Shown here one piece after another: positions 55,813 through 63,257 of a stretch of 64,000 nucleotides of DNA. Below the pieces are notes generated by a model. It had not been told where the DNA came from and did no database searches. It was given only the letters and a program-made list of their open reading frames with translations. Origin of the DNA: DATKSS01 sp035468355 (GTDB lineage: Bacteria; Chloroflexota; Dormibacteria; Dormibacterales; Dormibacteraceae). Position 1 is the first letter of the stretch; every line of letters begins with the position of its first letter. The stretch is from contig DATITA010000024.1 of the NCBI GenBank assembly GCA_035468355.1, forward strand, positions 1 through 64,000, read 5' to 3'. The position numbers and the translations under genes are program-made.

Positions 55813-56850
55813 TTATGCCCATTTGAGGAGCGTCGCTCCCCAGGTCAAGCCTGACCCGAAGCCGGCGAGCAGGACATGGTCACCTGACCTGACGCGGCCG
55901 TTGCGAACGGCCTCCTCGAGCGCGATCGGGATCGAGGCGCTGGACGTGTTGCCGTACTCGTCGATGTTGATGGCGACCCGCTCGAGCGGAAGGCCGATGC
56001 GGCGCGCAGCCGCGTCGATGATCCGGAAGTTGGCCTGGTGGGGAACCCAGAGGTCGATGTCCTCCATGGCCACCCCGGCCTTGCTGCAGACCTCGTTCGC
56101 CTGCCTGATGAAGATGTCGACCGCGAACTTGAAGACGTCAGGTCCCACCATCTCGATGTAGGGCTGCGCGTCCTTGGCCGCGTACGCGCCTTTTTCGATG
56201 TTGCCGCACGTCACCTGCGCATATCCGCGGCCGTCCGACCCGAGGCACCAGCTGAGAAACCCGGCTCCCTTAGGGGCGGGGCGTACGACTGCGGCGCCTG
56301 CGCCATCGCCGAAGATGACCGCTGTGCCGCGACTCCCGTAGTCGAGCATCCGGGACAGCACCTCGGCGCCGATGACCAACACGTTGTCGGCCCGCTCGGT
56401 GGCGATGAACGAGTCCGCGATGGAGAGTCCGTACATGAAGCTTGTGCAGGCGGCCAGCATGTCCCACGCCACTGCGCCCGGAGCGTCGAGCTCGTTCTGG
56501 ATGCGACACGCGATGGAGGGGAACGGCCCATCCGGCGACGACGTGCCCACCAGGATCATGTCGAGGTCTTCGGCCTTGATGCCCGCCGCCTCCAGCGCGC
56601 TTCGCGCGGCCTTGGTGGCGAGCTCGAGCGTGGTCGTTCCAGGTTCGGCGATGTGGCGCCGGTGGATACCCGTGCGCTCCGTGATCCAGTGGTCGGAGGT
56701 GTCAATCATCTTCTCGAGGTCGAAGTTGGTGATGATCTTCTCGGGCACGTAGACGCCGACGCCGGCGATGGCGCTGGGCCGGCCCTTGGCCTTGAATGAG
56801 CGAAGCGGCACCGCGCCCGACCGTGTGCGGTATGCGTTGGTGATCGCCAT
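55813..56850 (-). CDS. fabH: 3-oxoacyl-ACP synthase III
   Basis: A 345-residue FabH. The active-site Cys135 is in WDMLAACTSFMYGL. The His is in LWVPHQANFRIIDAAA and the Asn in INIDEYGNTSSASIPIAL. It starts fatty-acid synthesis by joining acyl-CoA to malonyl-ACP and decides whether straight or branched starters are used; the sequence alone does not tell which. It has an N-terminal extension of about 20 residues compared with most FabH. It follows the ACP gene after 6 bases. Confidence 0.94.
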   Translation of the reverse strand: MAITNAYRTRSGAVPLRSFKAKGRPSAIAGVGVYVPEKIITNFDLEKMIDTSDHWITERTGIHRRHIAEPGTTTLELATKAARSALEAAGIKAEDLDMILVGTSSPDGPFPSIACRIQNELDAPGAVAWDMLAACTSFMYGLSIADSFIATERADNVLVIGAEVLSRMLDYGSRGTAVIFGDGAGAAVVRPAPKGAGFLSWCLGSDGRGYAQVTCGNIEKGAYAAKDAQPYIEMVGPDVFKFAVDIFIRQANEVCSKAGVAMEDIDLWVPHQANFRIIDAAARRIGLPLERVAINIDEYGNTSSASIPIALEEAVRNGRVRSGDHVLLAGFGSGLTWGATLLKWA

Positions 56851-56856
56851 GTCAGC

Positions 56857-57114
56857 TCAGGCCTCTAGTCTCTCGGCGGCCTTCTGCTCCAGGAACTTCC
56901 AGAGGTCGCCGATGGTCTTCATCTTCTCCAGCTCATCCTCGGGAAGCTCGACGTCGTATTTGTCCTCGATCGCGGCGATCAGCTCGACCAGGTCGAGCGA
57001 GTCCGCGGCCAGGTCCTTGGCGAAGCTCTTGTCGAGCTGCACCTGGTCCGAGTCGACACCGAGGATCTCGCCGGCGAGGTCCTGAAGGTCTTTGAAAACG
57101 AGTTGGGTTGCCAT
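56857..57114 (-). CDS. acpP: Acyl carrier protein
   Basis: An 85-residue ACP. The phosphopantetheine Ser39 is in the DSLDLVELI motif. The rest is the usual acidic four-helix bundle. It carries growing acyl chains for the fab enzymes. It lies 13 bases after fabF, with GGAG before the ATG. Confidence 0.95.
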   Translation of the reverse strand: MATQLVFKDLQDLAGEILGVDSDQVQLDKSFAKDLAADSLDLVELIAAIEDKYDVELPEDELEKMKTIGDLWKFLEQKAAERLEA

Positions 57115-57127
57115 GGCTAACTCCTGA

Positions 57128-58390
57128 TCAGTTGATGCCCTTCGGGCCTTTGATGACGAGGGTCGCGTTGTGACCGCCGAAGCCGAACGAGTTCGACATG
57201 GCCACTTTGATATCCGCCTTGCGCGCCTTGTTGGGCACGTAATCGAGGTCGCACTCCGGGTCCTGGTTGTCCAGGTTGATGGTGGGCGGCAGCATGCCTC
57301 GGTCGAGAGCGAGGATGCACGCGGCGGCCTCGATAGCGCCGGCGGCTCCGAGCAGGTGCCCGTGGACCGACTTGGTCGAGCTCACCGCGAGCCTGTGCGC
57401 GTGGTCGCCGAAGACCGCCTTGATGGCCCTGGTCTCGGCGACGTCGCCGAGCTTGGTCGAAGTCCCGTGGGCGTTGATGTAGCCGACGTCGGAGAGCTCG
57501 ACTCCGCTCTTCTCGAGCGCCCGCTTCATGGCGCGGATCGCGCCCTTGCCCTCCGGCTGGGGGGCGGTGAAGTGATACATGTCGGCGCTCGCTCCGTAGC
57601 CGGCGATCTCGGCGATGATCTTGGCCCCGCGCTTCTTCGCGTGATCCATGTCTTCGAGGACGAGCATCACGGACCCCTCGCTCATGACGAAGCCGTCGCG
57701 GTTGATGTCGAAGGGCCGGCAGGCCTTCTCGGGCTCGTCGTTGCGTTCGCTCACAGCCTTGATCTGGCTGAACGCGCCCATCGTCAGGGGTGTGATCGTC
57801 GCTTCTGAACCGCCGGCGAGCATCGCCACGGCATCACCGCGCTTGATGATCTCCGAGGCTTCGCCGATGCCGTGCGAACCTGATGCGCAGGCGCTGACGA
57901 TGGCGTAGTTGGGACCACCGGCATGCGTGTGAATCGCAACGATCCCGGCCGCCATGTCGGCGATCATCATCGGGACGGTGAACGGGCTGATGCGCTTAGG
58001 ACCTCGTTCCATCAGCTGCGTGTGGCTCTTCTCGATCTCCTCCATGCCGCCGATGCCTGAGCTGACGATCACGCCGACGTCGTCGGGATCCATCTCGCCC
58101 GGCTCGAGGCCGGACTGCGCGAGGGCTTGCTTGGAGGCCGCCAGGGCGAACTGGCAATAGCGCCCGATGTGGCGGGCGGTCTTGCGGTCCATGTATTCCT
58201 CGGGGTTGAATCCCTTGACCTCGCCCGCGATCTTGCAGTCGAAGACGGCGGTGTCGAAGTGGGTGATCCGGCCGATTCCCGAGACCCCTTCGACCATGTT
58301 CGACCACACCGTCTCCAGGTCATTGCCGATCGGGGTCACGAAGCCCATGCCGGTGACGGCCACGCGGCGACCGTTGGAGATGGATGCCAT
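57128..58390 (-). CDS. fabF: 3-oxoacyl-ACP synthase II
   Basis: A 420-residue FabF. The catalytic Cys168 is in AIVSACASGSHGIG, with the His pair in NAHGTSTKLGD and SVHGHLLGAAGA. It extends acyl-ACP chains. I use the ATG at 58390, not the TTG two codons earlier, because a TATGCT hexamer ends six bases before this ATG. It is the first gene of the fab operon, whose regulator gene ends 93 bases upstream. A perfect inverted repeat lies in that gap. Confidence 0.95.
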   Translation of the reverse strand: MASISNGRRVAVTGMGFVTPIGNDLETVWSNMVEGVSGIGRITHFDTAVFDCKIAGEVKGFNPEEYMDRKTARHIGRYCQFALAASKQALAQSGLEPGEMDPDDVGVIVSSGIGGMEEIEKSHTQLMERGPKRISPFTVPMMIADMAAGIVAIHTHAGGPNYAIVSACASGSHGIGEASEIIKRGDAVAMLAGGSEATITPLTMGAFSQIKAVSERNDEPEKACRPFDINRDGFVMSEGSVMLVLEDMDHAKKRGAKIIAEIAGYGASADMYHFTAPQPEGKGAIRAMKRALEKSGVELSDVGYINAHGTSTKLGDVAETRAIKAVFGDHAHRLAVSSTKSVHGHLLGAAGAIEAAACILALDRGMLPPTINLDNQDPECDLDYVPNKARKADIKVAMSNSFGFGGHNATLVIKGPKGIN

Positions 58391-58396
58391 ACCCAA

Positions 58397-58402
58397 AGCA
58401 TA
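58397..58402 (-). promoter_or_regulatory. -10 hexamer TATGCT, leaderless fab operon
   Basis: TATGCT on the minus strand is followed by six bases and the fabF ATG. It matches the spacing at 4236 and 9264, so fabF mRNA probably starts at its first codon. Confidence 0.5.
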
Positions 58403-58455
58403 CGGACGTCAGGGCCAAATCACACTGGCCCCCAGTGCTAATTCGGACCGGGCAA

Positions 58456-58474
58456 TTAGGACGCGATGTCCTAA
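58456..58474 (-). promoter_or_regulatory. Inverted repeat TTAGGAC-5-GTCCTAA, likely fab operator
   Basis: Seven-base arms TTAGGAC (58456-58462) and GTCCTAA (58468-58474) are perfect inverted copies around GCGAT. The site lies 54-72 bases upstream of the fabF -10 hexamer, the right place for an activator. The same half-site TTAGGAC lies upstream of the regulator gene at 59795. Confidence 0.6.
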
Positions 58475-58483
58475 AACACCCCC

Positions 58484-59767
58484 CTAAAGCAGTTTTCGGA
58501 GGTCCAGGGCCAGCTGCAGGCGCCATCGGGCGGGAGGCGAGTCGAGATCACCACCGAGCAGCTCGCGCAGCTTGTCGAGCCGGTAGAGCACGGTGTGGCG
58601 ATGCAGCTCGAGCTCTGCGGCGGCGTCTTTCACGGAGCCGTGTCCGAGGTAAGCCTCCAGGGTTTCCAGCAGCGATTCGCGGTGCCGAACCCTGGGGTCC
58701 ATCAGGCGGCCCAGCGTGTGCGCGACGAAACGCTCAGCCAGCCGTGGGTTCTGGGCGAGCACGAGATGAGGGATTACCTCGTCGTGGCCATGCACGATGG
58801 CCTCAGGGCGCAGCTTGCGACCGGTCTCTATCGCCTGCTGGGCTTCGAGATACGAGCGTGAGATTCCGCGCAGCCCGGCGTGGTAGCCGCCGACCCCCGC
58901 GCGCACCCGGGCGCGGGCCGTGCCCGAGCGCCGCGACACCTCGTCCTGAAGCTGGAACGCAAACTGCCGCCCCTGGTCCACGCCGGCTGCGGACTCGGCC
59001 GGCCACAGCATCACCAGCGTGCTCGGGTCAGTGGCGTGCTGGATGGCGCCACGCGGAACCTCGAGCGATGAGGCGACCTCGGCCAGCACCTCGCCGCCGC
59101 GCTCGCTGTCGCGGTTGCCGGTGATCAGCTTGCAGACCACGGAGACGTAGCCCGTGGCTGTGATCGGCAAGTTGAGCGCCAGCGCCTGCTTCTGCAGCTC
59201 GAGCTCGGAGTCGAAGCTATCGCTGATCAGCGCGTGGAAGAGGCGGGCATGAGCGCGCGTCCCGCGCTGCATGTGCTGCTCTCGCGCGTGGAGATAGGTC
59301 TTGGTCACCTCGGCCGCGACCTGGTCCAGCGCTGCGAAGACGTAGTTGGCGGTGACCATGATGGCTTCGGGCGTGGCCTCTGTATGGTCACGCCAGGAGC
59401 GCAGGATCTCGTCCCACGCGACGCGCGCGGCGATTCGATAGGCCGCGAGGATGGGCTCCACCGACTGGCTGCTGCGCGCCTGCAGGATGCCGAGCTGGGC
59501 GACCCGGCGCAGCTCTTCGTTGGTGGCGGGCCTGGCTTCTCGGGCGGTGGACAGGAACAGGTCGAGGCCGGCTTCGCAGGCGCGCACGATCGCAGACCGC
59601 TGCGGAGCCACACCCGTGGAGTCGTCCCATCTGACCAGGCCCACGACGGCGCGGGCCATGTGCCTGGCCATCCCGATGCGGCGGCGCTCCAGGTCGGCCA
59701 TCAGCCCGGCCGGAAGGGTGGGCGGCGTCCGGGCGCTCAGCTTGGCCTTGACGGCCACTTTTGCCAC
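58484..59767 (-). CDS. CdaR/PucR-type regulator, FasR-like
   Basis: A 427-residue transcription factor. The C-terminal 60 residues are the PucR helix-turn-helix: LLETLEAYLGHGSVKDAAAELELHRHTVLYRLDKLRELLGGDL. The centre (about 170-330) resembles the degenerate GGDEF-like sensor of CdaR proteins. The N-terminus is helical. Streptomyces FasR has this make-up and activates the fabD-fabH-acpP-fabF operon beside it. Here the gene lies directly upstream of the fab operon on the same strand, so the same role is likely. It has a leaderless promoter and a TTAGGAC half-site. Confidence 0.85.
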   Translation of the reverse strand: MAKVAVKAKLSARTPPTLPAGLMADLERRRIGMARHMARAVVGLVRWDDSTGVAPQRSAIVRACEAGLDLFLSTAREARPATNEELRRVAQLGILQARSSQSVEPILAAYRIAARVAWDEILRSWRDHTEATPEAIMVTANYVFAALDQVAAEVTKTYLHAREQHMQRGTRAHARLFHALISDSFDSELELQKQALALNLPITATGYVSVVCKLITGNRDSERGGEVLAEVASSLEVPRGAIQHATDPSTLVMLWPAESAAGVDQGRQFAFQLQDEVSRRSGTARARVRAGVGGYHAGLRGISRSYLEAQQAIETGRKLRPEAIVHGHDEVIPHLVLAQNPRLAERFVAHTLGRLMDPRVRHRESLLETLEAYLGHGSVKDAAAELELHRHTVLYRLDKLRELLGGDLDSPPARWRLQLALDLRKLL

Positions 59768-59774
59768 GGAGGTG

Positions 59775-59780
59775 ACTATA
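59775..59780 (-). promoter_or_regulatory. -10 hexamer TATAGT, leaderless regulator gene
   Basis: TATAGT on the minus strand lies seven bases before the GTG of the FasR-like gene. Confidence 0.5.
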
Positions 59781-59794
59781 CGAGCCGCCTGTCT

Positions 59795-59801
59795 TTAGGA
59801 C
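59795..59801. promoter_or_regulatory. TTAGGAC half-site upstream of regulator gene
   Basis: TTAGGAC, the arm of the fab inverted repeat, occurs 14 bases upstream of the regulator's -10 hexamer, at the -35 position. This would suit autoregulation. Confidence 0.4.
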
Positions 59802-59816
59802 TCCAGGTCGAAGAAG

Positions 59817-60554
59817 TCAGCTCTCCTTCTTGATGAAAGCCAGCATCCGCCGCCACGCGTCGTCGCTTGCGTCCTTCCACTCCGCGAAGCTGCGGTCGAA
59901 GAAGCTGTGCGGCGCCCCCTCGTAGACATGCATCTCGTGCGGCATTTTGGCCTCCGTGAGCTTCTTGTCGAACTCGTGGAAGGCCTCCTGAGGCGTGAAG
60001 TCTGCGCCCGCGACGAGCATCAGCAGCGGGGCCTTCATCTTCGAGATAAAGGGTTCGCTGCGCTCGGGCCGGCCGTAGAAGCCGATGCAACCCTTGAGCC
60101 CGTGCCCGCCGGCCGACTGGTTCCAGGAGTTCGAGCCGCCGAAGCAAAAGCCGACGGTGAAGACCGAGCTGACGGCGCCCCCGTCTTTCGATTTCAGGTA
60201 CTCGACCGCGGCCGCGACGTCATCGCGGATGCTGTCGGGCTTGGTCTGCTCGACGTGAGGCCGATACTCGAACTCTTCGCCCCGCTCACCGATGCCGGCG
60301 GTGCGCCCGAAGTAATCGATGGCGACTGCATCAACGCCCGCTTCGGCGAACCGCTGTGCGAGCTCCTTGTAGAAGTGATGCAGGCCTCGCACGTCGGGCA
60401 GGACCACCATCCCGGCCCCGGTCGGCTTGGATGCTCGCGCGAAATAGGCGGCGAACCTGGTGCCGTCCGCCGAAGTGAGCTCGAAATCGCCCTGGTCGGC
60501 AGCGCCGCCGCTGATCGGAGGTAGAGGAACCCTTGCGTCGTCTGAGTAGCACAT
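59817..60554 (-). CDS. Dienelactone hydrolase family protein
   Basis: A 245-residue alpha/beta hydrolase. The triad is Cys137 (VFTVGFCFGGSNSW), Asp185 (MLVAGADFTPQEA) and His216 (VYEGAPHSFFDRS), the DLH type with a Cys nucleophile. GMVVLPDVRGLHHFYKELAQRFAEAGVDAVAIDYFGRT is the canonical start. It opens cyclic lactones in aromatic degradation or acts as a general carboxylesterase. No ring-cleavage genes are near. I use the ATG at 60554. Confidence 0.9.
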   Translation of the reverse strand: MCYSDDARVPLPPISGGAADQGDFELTSADGTRFAAYFARASKPTGAGMVVLPDVRGLHHFYKELAQRFAEAGVDAVAIDYFGRTAGIGERGEEFEYRPHVEQTKPDSIRDDVAAAVEYLKSKDGGAVSSVFTVGFCFGGSNSWNQSAGGHGLKGCIGFYGRPERSEPFISKMKAPLLMLVAGADFTPQEAFHEFDKKLTEAKMPHEMHVYEGAPHSFFDRSFAEWKDASDDAWRRMLAFIKKES

Positions 60555-60569
60555 CCGTCGATTGTCCAC

Positions 60570-60575
60570 TAGATT
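60570..60575 (+). promoter_or_regulatory. -10 hexamer TAGATT before DinB-fold gene
   Basis: TAGATT lies nine bases before the ATG at 60585, in the 30-base gap shared with the divergent hydrolase gene. Confidence 0.4.
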
Positions 60576-60584
60576 GGGACGACA

Positions 60585-61103
60585 ATGAAAATAGAGAGCA
60601 CGGCGTTCACCCCGACCGACCTCCATGGTTTCATGGACGAGTTCCTCGACCATGAGCGCGTGCTGCTCGCCGACCGGCTCGAGAGGGCGTCGGCAAGGCT
60701 CGCTGAGCTGGGTCCGCGTATAACCTCGGGACACGGCGACGGCGCATGGAGCAGCCATGACGTCCTTGCACACATCGCGGTGCTGTCGAAGTTCTATGGC
60801 GTGCTGGTGCACAAGATCTCGAGCGGCCAGATGACAGAGCTCAATTTGCTCGAGAACGTCAACGTACGCGATGTCGCGGGCGAGCAGATGGCCAAGCTCG
60901 ATCCGGCGGAGCTGCTGCGCATGGCCCTAGCGGACCACCGTCGCTCTATCGAGACCTTGCGGGCGGTCGAGCCAAGGGCCCTGCGCCGGGCCGCGCGGTT
61001 GGAGGACGGGACGATGATGACCGCGGAGGAGATCGCACGCCTGCCTCTGGTGGCCCATCTCGAGCTGCACGTCCAGCAGCTTGAGAGATCCCTGGAGCCC
61101 TGA
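60585..61103 (+). CDS. DinB/maleylpyruvate isomerase-fold protein
   Basis: A 172-residue four-helix protein. Metal ligands may be the His in WSSHDVLAHIAVLSKF (about 59-66) and the pair in LPLVAHLELHVQQLERSL near the end. This is the second DinB-fold protein in the window, not closely similar to the one at 5981. Members act as thiol-dependent transferases or hydrolases. The substrate is unknown. Confidence 0.78.
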   Translation: MKIESTAFTPTDLHGFMDEFLDHERVLLADRLERASARLAELGPRITSGHGDGAWSSHDVLAHIAVLSKFYGVLVHKISSGQMTELNLLENVNVRDVAGEQMAKLDPAELLRMALADHRRSIETLRAVEPRALRRAARLEDGTMMTAEEIARLPLVAHLELHVQQLERSLEP

Positions 61104-61114
61104 GCCGTAGGGTC

Positions 61115-61537
61115 CTAGCCGCTGACCTGCGCGTAGCCCAGCCGGCGCAGCTCGCGCCGGATGGCCTGGGCGGCTTCGTCCATCGAGGCGGGGTCCGGGT
61201 TGGGGTCCTGGTTGCCGAAGTCCAGGTCGTGCAGGCCGCGGATAGGGACCACGTGGACGTGGCAGTGCGGGACCTCGAGACCGGCCAGCATCATGCCGAC
61301 CCTCGTCGGCTTGAAAGCTTCCATCTGCGCGCGACCGACCGCTTGCGCCGCCTCGGTGAGGTGAGCGAGAAGCGTCGATTTCAAATCGAGCCAGTGGTCT
61401 ACCTCGACCCGCGGGACCACCAGCGCGTGGCCCGGTCGAAGCGGCCGGTTGGAGAGGAAGGCCACGCATTCATCGTCCTTCCAGACGAAGCGCGCGGGCA
61501 GCCGTCCTTCGATGATCTGGGTGAAGATCGTCGCCAC
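61115..61537 (-). CDS. HIT-family nucleotide hydrolase
   Basis: A 140-residue HIT protein. The active motif is HCHVHVVPI, with the three-His HxHxHxx form, and RPGHALVVPRVEVDHWLDL lies before it. It cleaves dinucleotide phosphates or AMP derivatives. A TAGCCT hexamer lies six bases before the GTG. It is divergent from the ABC transporter gene. Confidence 0.92.
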   Translation of the reverse strand: MATIFTQIIEGRLPARFVWKDDECVAFLSNRPLRPGHALVVPRVEVDHWLDLKSTLLAHLTEAAQAVGRAQMEAFKPTRVGMMLAGLEVPHCHVHVVPIRGLHDLDFGNQDPNPDPASMDEAAQAIRRELRRLGYAQVSG

Positions 61538-61543
61538 GCGACT

Positions 61544-61549
61544 AGGCTA
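61544..61549 (-). promoter_or_regulatory. -10 hexamer TAGCCT (minus), HIT gene
   Basis: Lies six bases before the HIT GTG. Together with the plus-strand hexamer at 61548 it makes the palindrome AGGCTAGCCT, so both divergent promoters share two central bases. Confidence 0.5.
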
Positions 61550-61553
61550 GCCT
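61548..61553 (+). promoter_or_regulatory. -10 hexamer TAGCCT (plus), ABC gene
   Basis: Lies seven bases before the GTG of the ABC ATPase gene and overlaps the divergent HIT hexamer at 61544-61549. Confidence 0.5.
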
Positions 61554-61560
61554 GTAGCCC

Positions 61561-62457
61561 GTGAGCGCGCCAGCGGTGCAGCTCGAAAACGTCTCGAAGC
61601 GCTACGGCGAGGTGCTGGCTCTCGACAGCGTCACGCTGGCGATCGACGCGGGCGAGGTCGTGGCTATGCTCGGGCCCAACGGCGCGGGCAAGACTACGTC
61701 CATCAGCCTGATGCTCGGTACGCGCAAACCAACCTCCGGCAAAACCCGGCTCTTTGGGCTGGACCCCCGAGACCTCAAGGCTCGCAGCCGAATCGGCGTG
61801 ATGCTCCAGGAGTCGGGCGTGCCCGGCATGCTGAAGGTGGACGAGATCGTAGGGCTGTTCGGGTCCTACTATCCGGCGCCACTCAAGGTGTCCGAGGCCG
61901 TGGCGATGGCAGGCCTGCAGGAGAAGTCGAAAAGCCTCGTGAAGGATCTCTCGGGCGGCCAGCGCCAGCGTCTATACCTCGCTCTGGCAGTTTGCGGGAA
62001 CCCCGACGTCCTGTTCCTCGACGAGCCGACGGTCGGCATGGACGTGGAAGGACGCCGGCTGTTCCTTCAGCAGATCGGGGAGTTCGCCGCCAGGGGCCGC
62101 ACGGTCGTCCTCACGACCCATTACCTCGAAGAGGCAGACCAGCTGGCAGATCGGGTGATCGTGGTCGACCGCGGCCGCGTGATCGCGGACTCGACGCCCG
62201 CGGAGATCAAGTCGCGTGTCGCCGGCAAGAGGATCACATTCCATACCTCGCGGCCGATCAGCCCCAGTGAGTTGGCGGACCTGCGGGTGAACTCGCAGCA
62301 GGTCGAAGACGGCCGCGTACGCCTCCTGACCAACGAGCCCGAGGCGGTGCTGCGAGAGCTGTTCCGCCGCGGCGTCGAGATGACGCAGCTGGAGGTCGCG
62401 GGCGCGGACCTCGAAGAGGCATTCGTGGCGATGACGCACCATGAGGCTGCGACGTGA
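61561..62457 (+). CDS. ABC transporter ATP-binding protein
   Basis: A 298-residue ATPase of the DrrA/NatA type. Walker A is GPNGAGKTTS, the signature LSGGQRQRLYLA, Walker B VLFLDEPTVGMD and the switch His is in LTTHYLEEADQL. The C-terminal 80 residues are the usual exporter extension. It is coupled to the permease gene by a four-base overlap (GTGA). Substrate unknown, perhaps a drug or lipid. Confidence 0.92.
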   Translation: MSAPAVQLENVSKRYGEVLALDSVTLAIDAGEVVAMLGPNGAGKTTSISLMLGTRKPTSGKTRLFGLDPRDLKARSRIGVMLQESGVPGMLKVDEIVGLFGSYYPAPLKVSEAVAMAGLQEKSKSLVKDLSGGQRQRLYLALAVCGNPDVLFLDEPTVGMDVEGRRLFLQQIGEFAARGRTVVLTTHYLEEADQLADRVIVVDRGRVIADSTPAEIKSRVAGKRITFHTSRPISPSELADLRVNSQQVEDGRVRLLTNEPEAVLRELFRRGVEMTQLEVAGADLEEAFVAMTHHEAAT

Positions 62458-63257
62458 GCGCAGCCGCCGCGCGTTCCGCTACCGCCCCGTTCCTTCCCAT
62501 GGTCACCAAGCAGTCATGGGCCGAATTCATCAAGCTCTTTCGCGTCCCCGCCTTCAGCACCACGAGCATCGTGCTGCCCGCGATGTTCTACGCGTTCATC
62601 GGGCTCGGGCAAGCCAAGCAATTGATGGGGCCGCCTGGGAGCGTCACGTTCGGTGAGTACTTCCTTGCCTCGATGGCCCTTTATGGAGTCGCCAACGTCA
62701 TGGTGCTCGGATTCGGGATCTCGCTGGCCAACGAGCGAGGGCAGAAGCAGGACTTGCTCATGCAGGCAACTCCACTGCCGCCGATTGTTTTCTTCATCGC
62801 CAAGACCATCTCCGCTTTGGTCATCGCGTTCATGGCGCTGGTCGTGCTCAGCCTGCTCGCATACACCGCCGGCGGTGCGCACCTCAGCTCGTCACAGTGG
62901 CTCACGTTGTTCTTCCGCTCGATGCTCTGCTCGATCCCATTCGTGGGCCTCGGCTTTGGGCTCGGCTACATCGCCGGCCCGAACTCTGCGCCGGCCGTGA
63001 CCAACCTGATCTATCTGCCCACGGCGTTCGCGTCAGGGTTGTTCTTCCCTCTTAACATGCTCCCGCAGCTCTTGCGGAACATCGCCCCGTACCTGCCGCT
63101 CTACCGCGGCGCTCAGCTGGTCTGGGATTCGGTAGGCGCTCCCACCGAAGGCGGCAGCATCACCACCGACTGGCTGTGGATGGGGGGTTACACGGTCGCG
63201 TTCTTCATGCTTGCGATCTGGGCCTACCGCAGGGACCAGGGCCGCAAGTTCAACTAG
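62454..63257 (+). CDS. ABC-2 type transporter permease
   Basis: A 267-residue membrane protein with six helices. ERGQKQDLLMQATPLPPIVFFIAKTISALVIAF holds the cytoplasmic coupling helix, and NLIYLPTAFASGLFFPLNMLPQLLRNIAPYLPLYRGAQLVW the conserved C-terminal ABC-2 motif. It pairs with the ATPase encoded just before it. It converges with the PfkB gene, overlapping by 8 bases. Confidence 0.9.
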   Translation: MSAAAARSATAPFLPMVTKQSWAEFIKLFRVPAFSTTSIVLPAMFYAFIGLGQAKQLMGPPGSVTFGEYFLASMALYGVANVMVLGFGISLANERGQKQDLLMQATPLPPIVFFIAKTISALVIAFMALVVLSLLAYTAGGAHLSSSQWLTLFFRSMLCSIPFVGLGFGLGYIAGPNSAPAVTNLIYLPTAFASGLFFPLNMLPQLLRNIAPYLPLYRGAQLVWDSVGAPTEGGSITTDWLWMGGYTVAFFMLAIWAYRRDQGRKFN

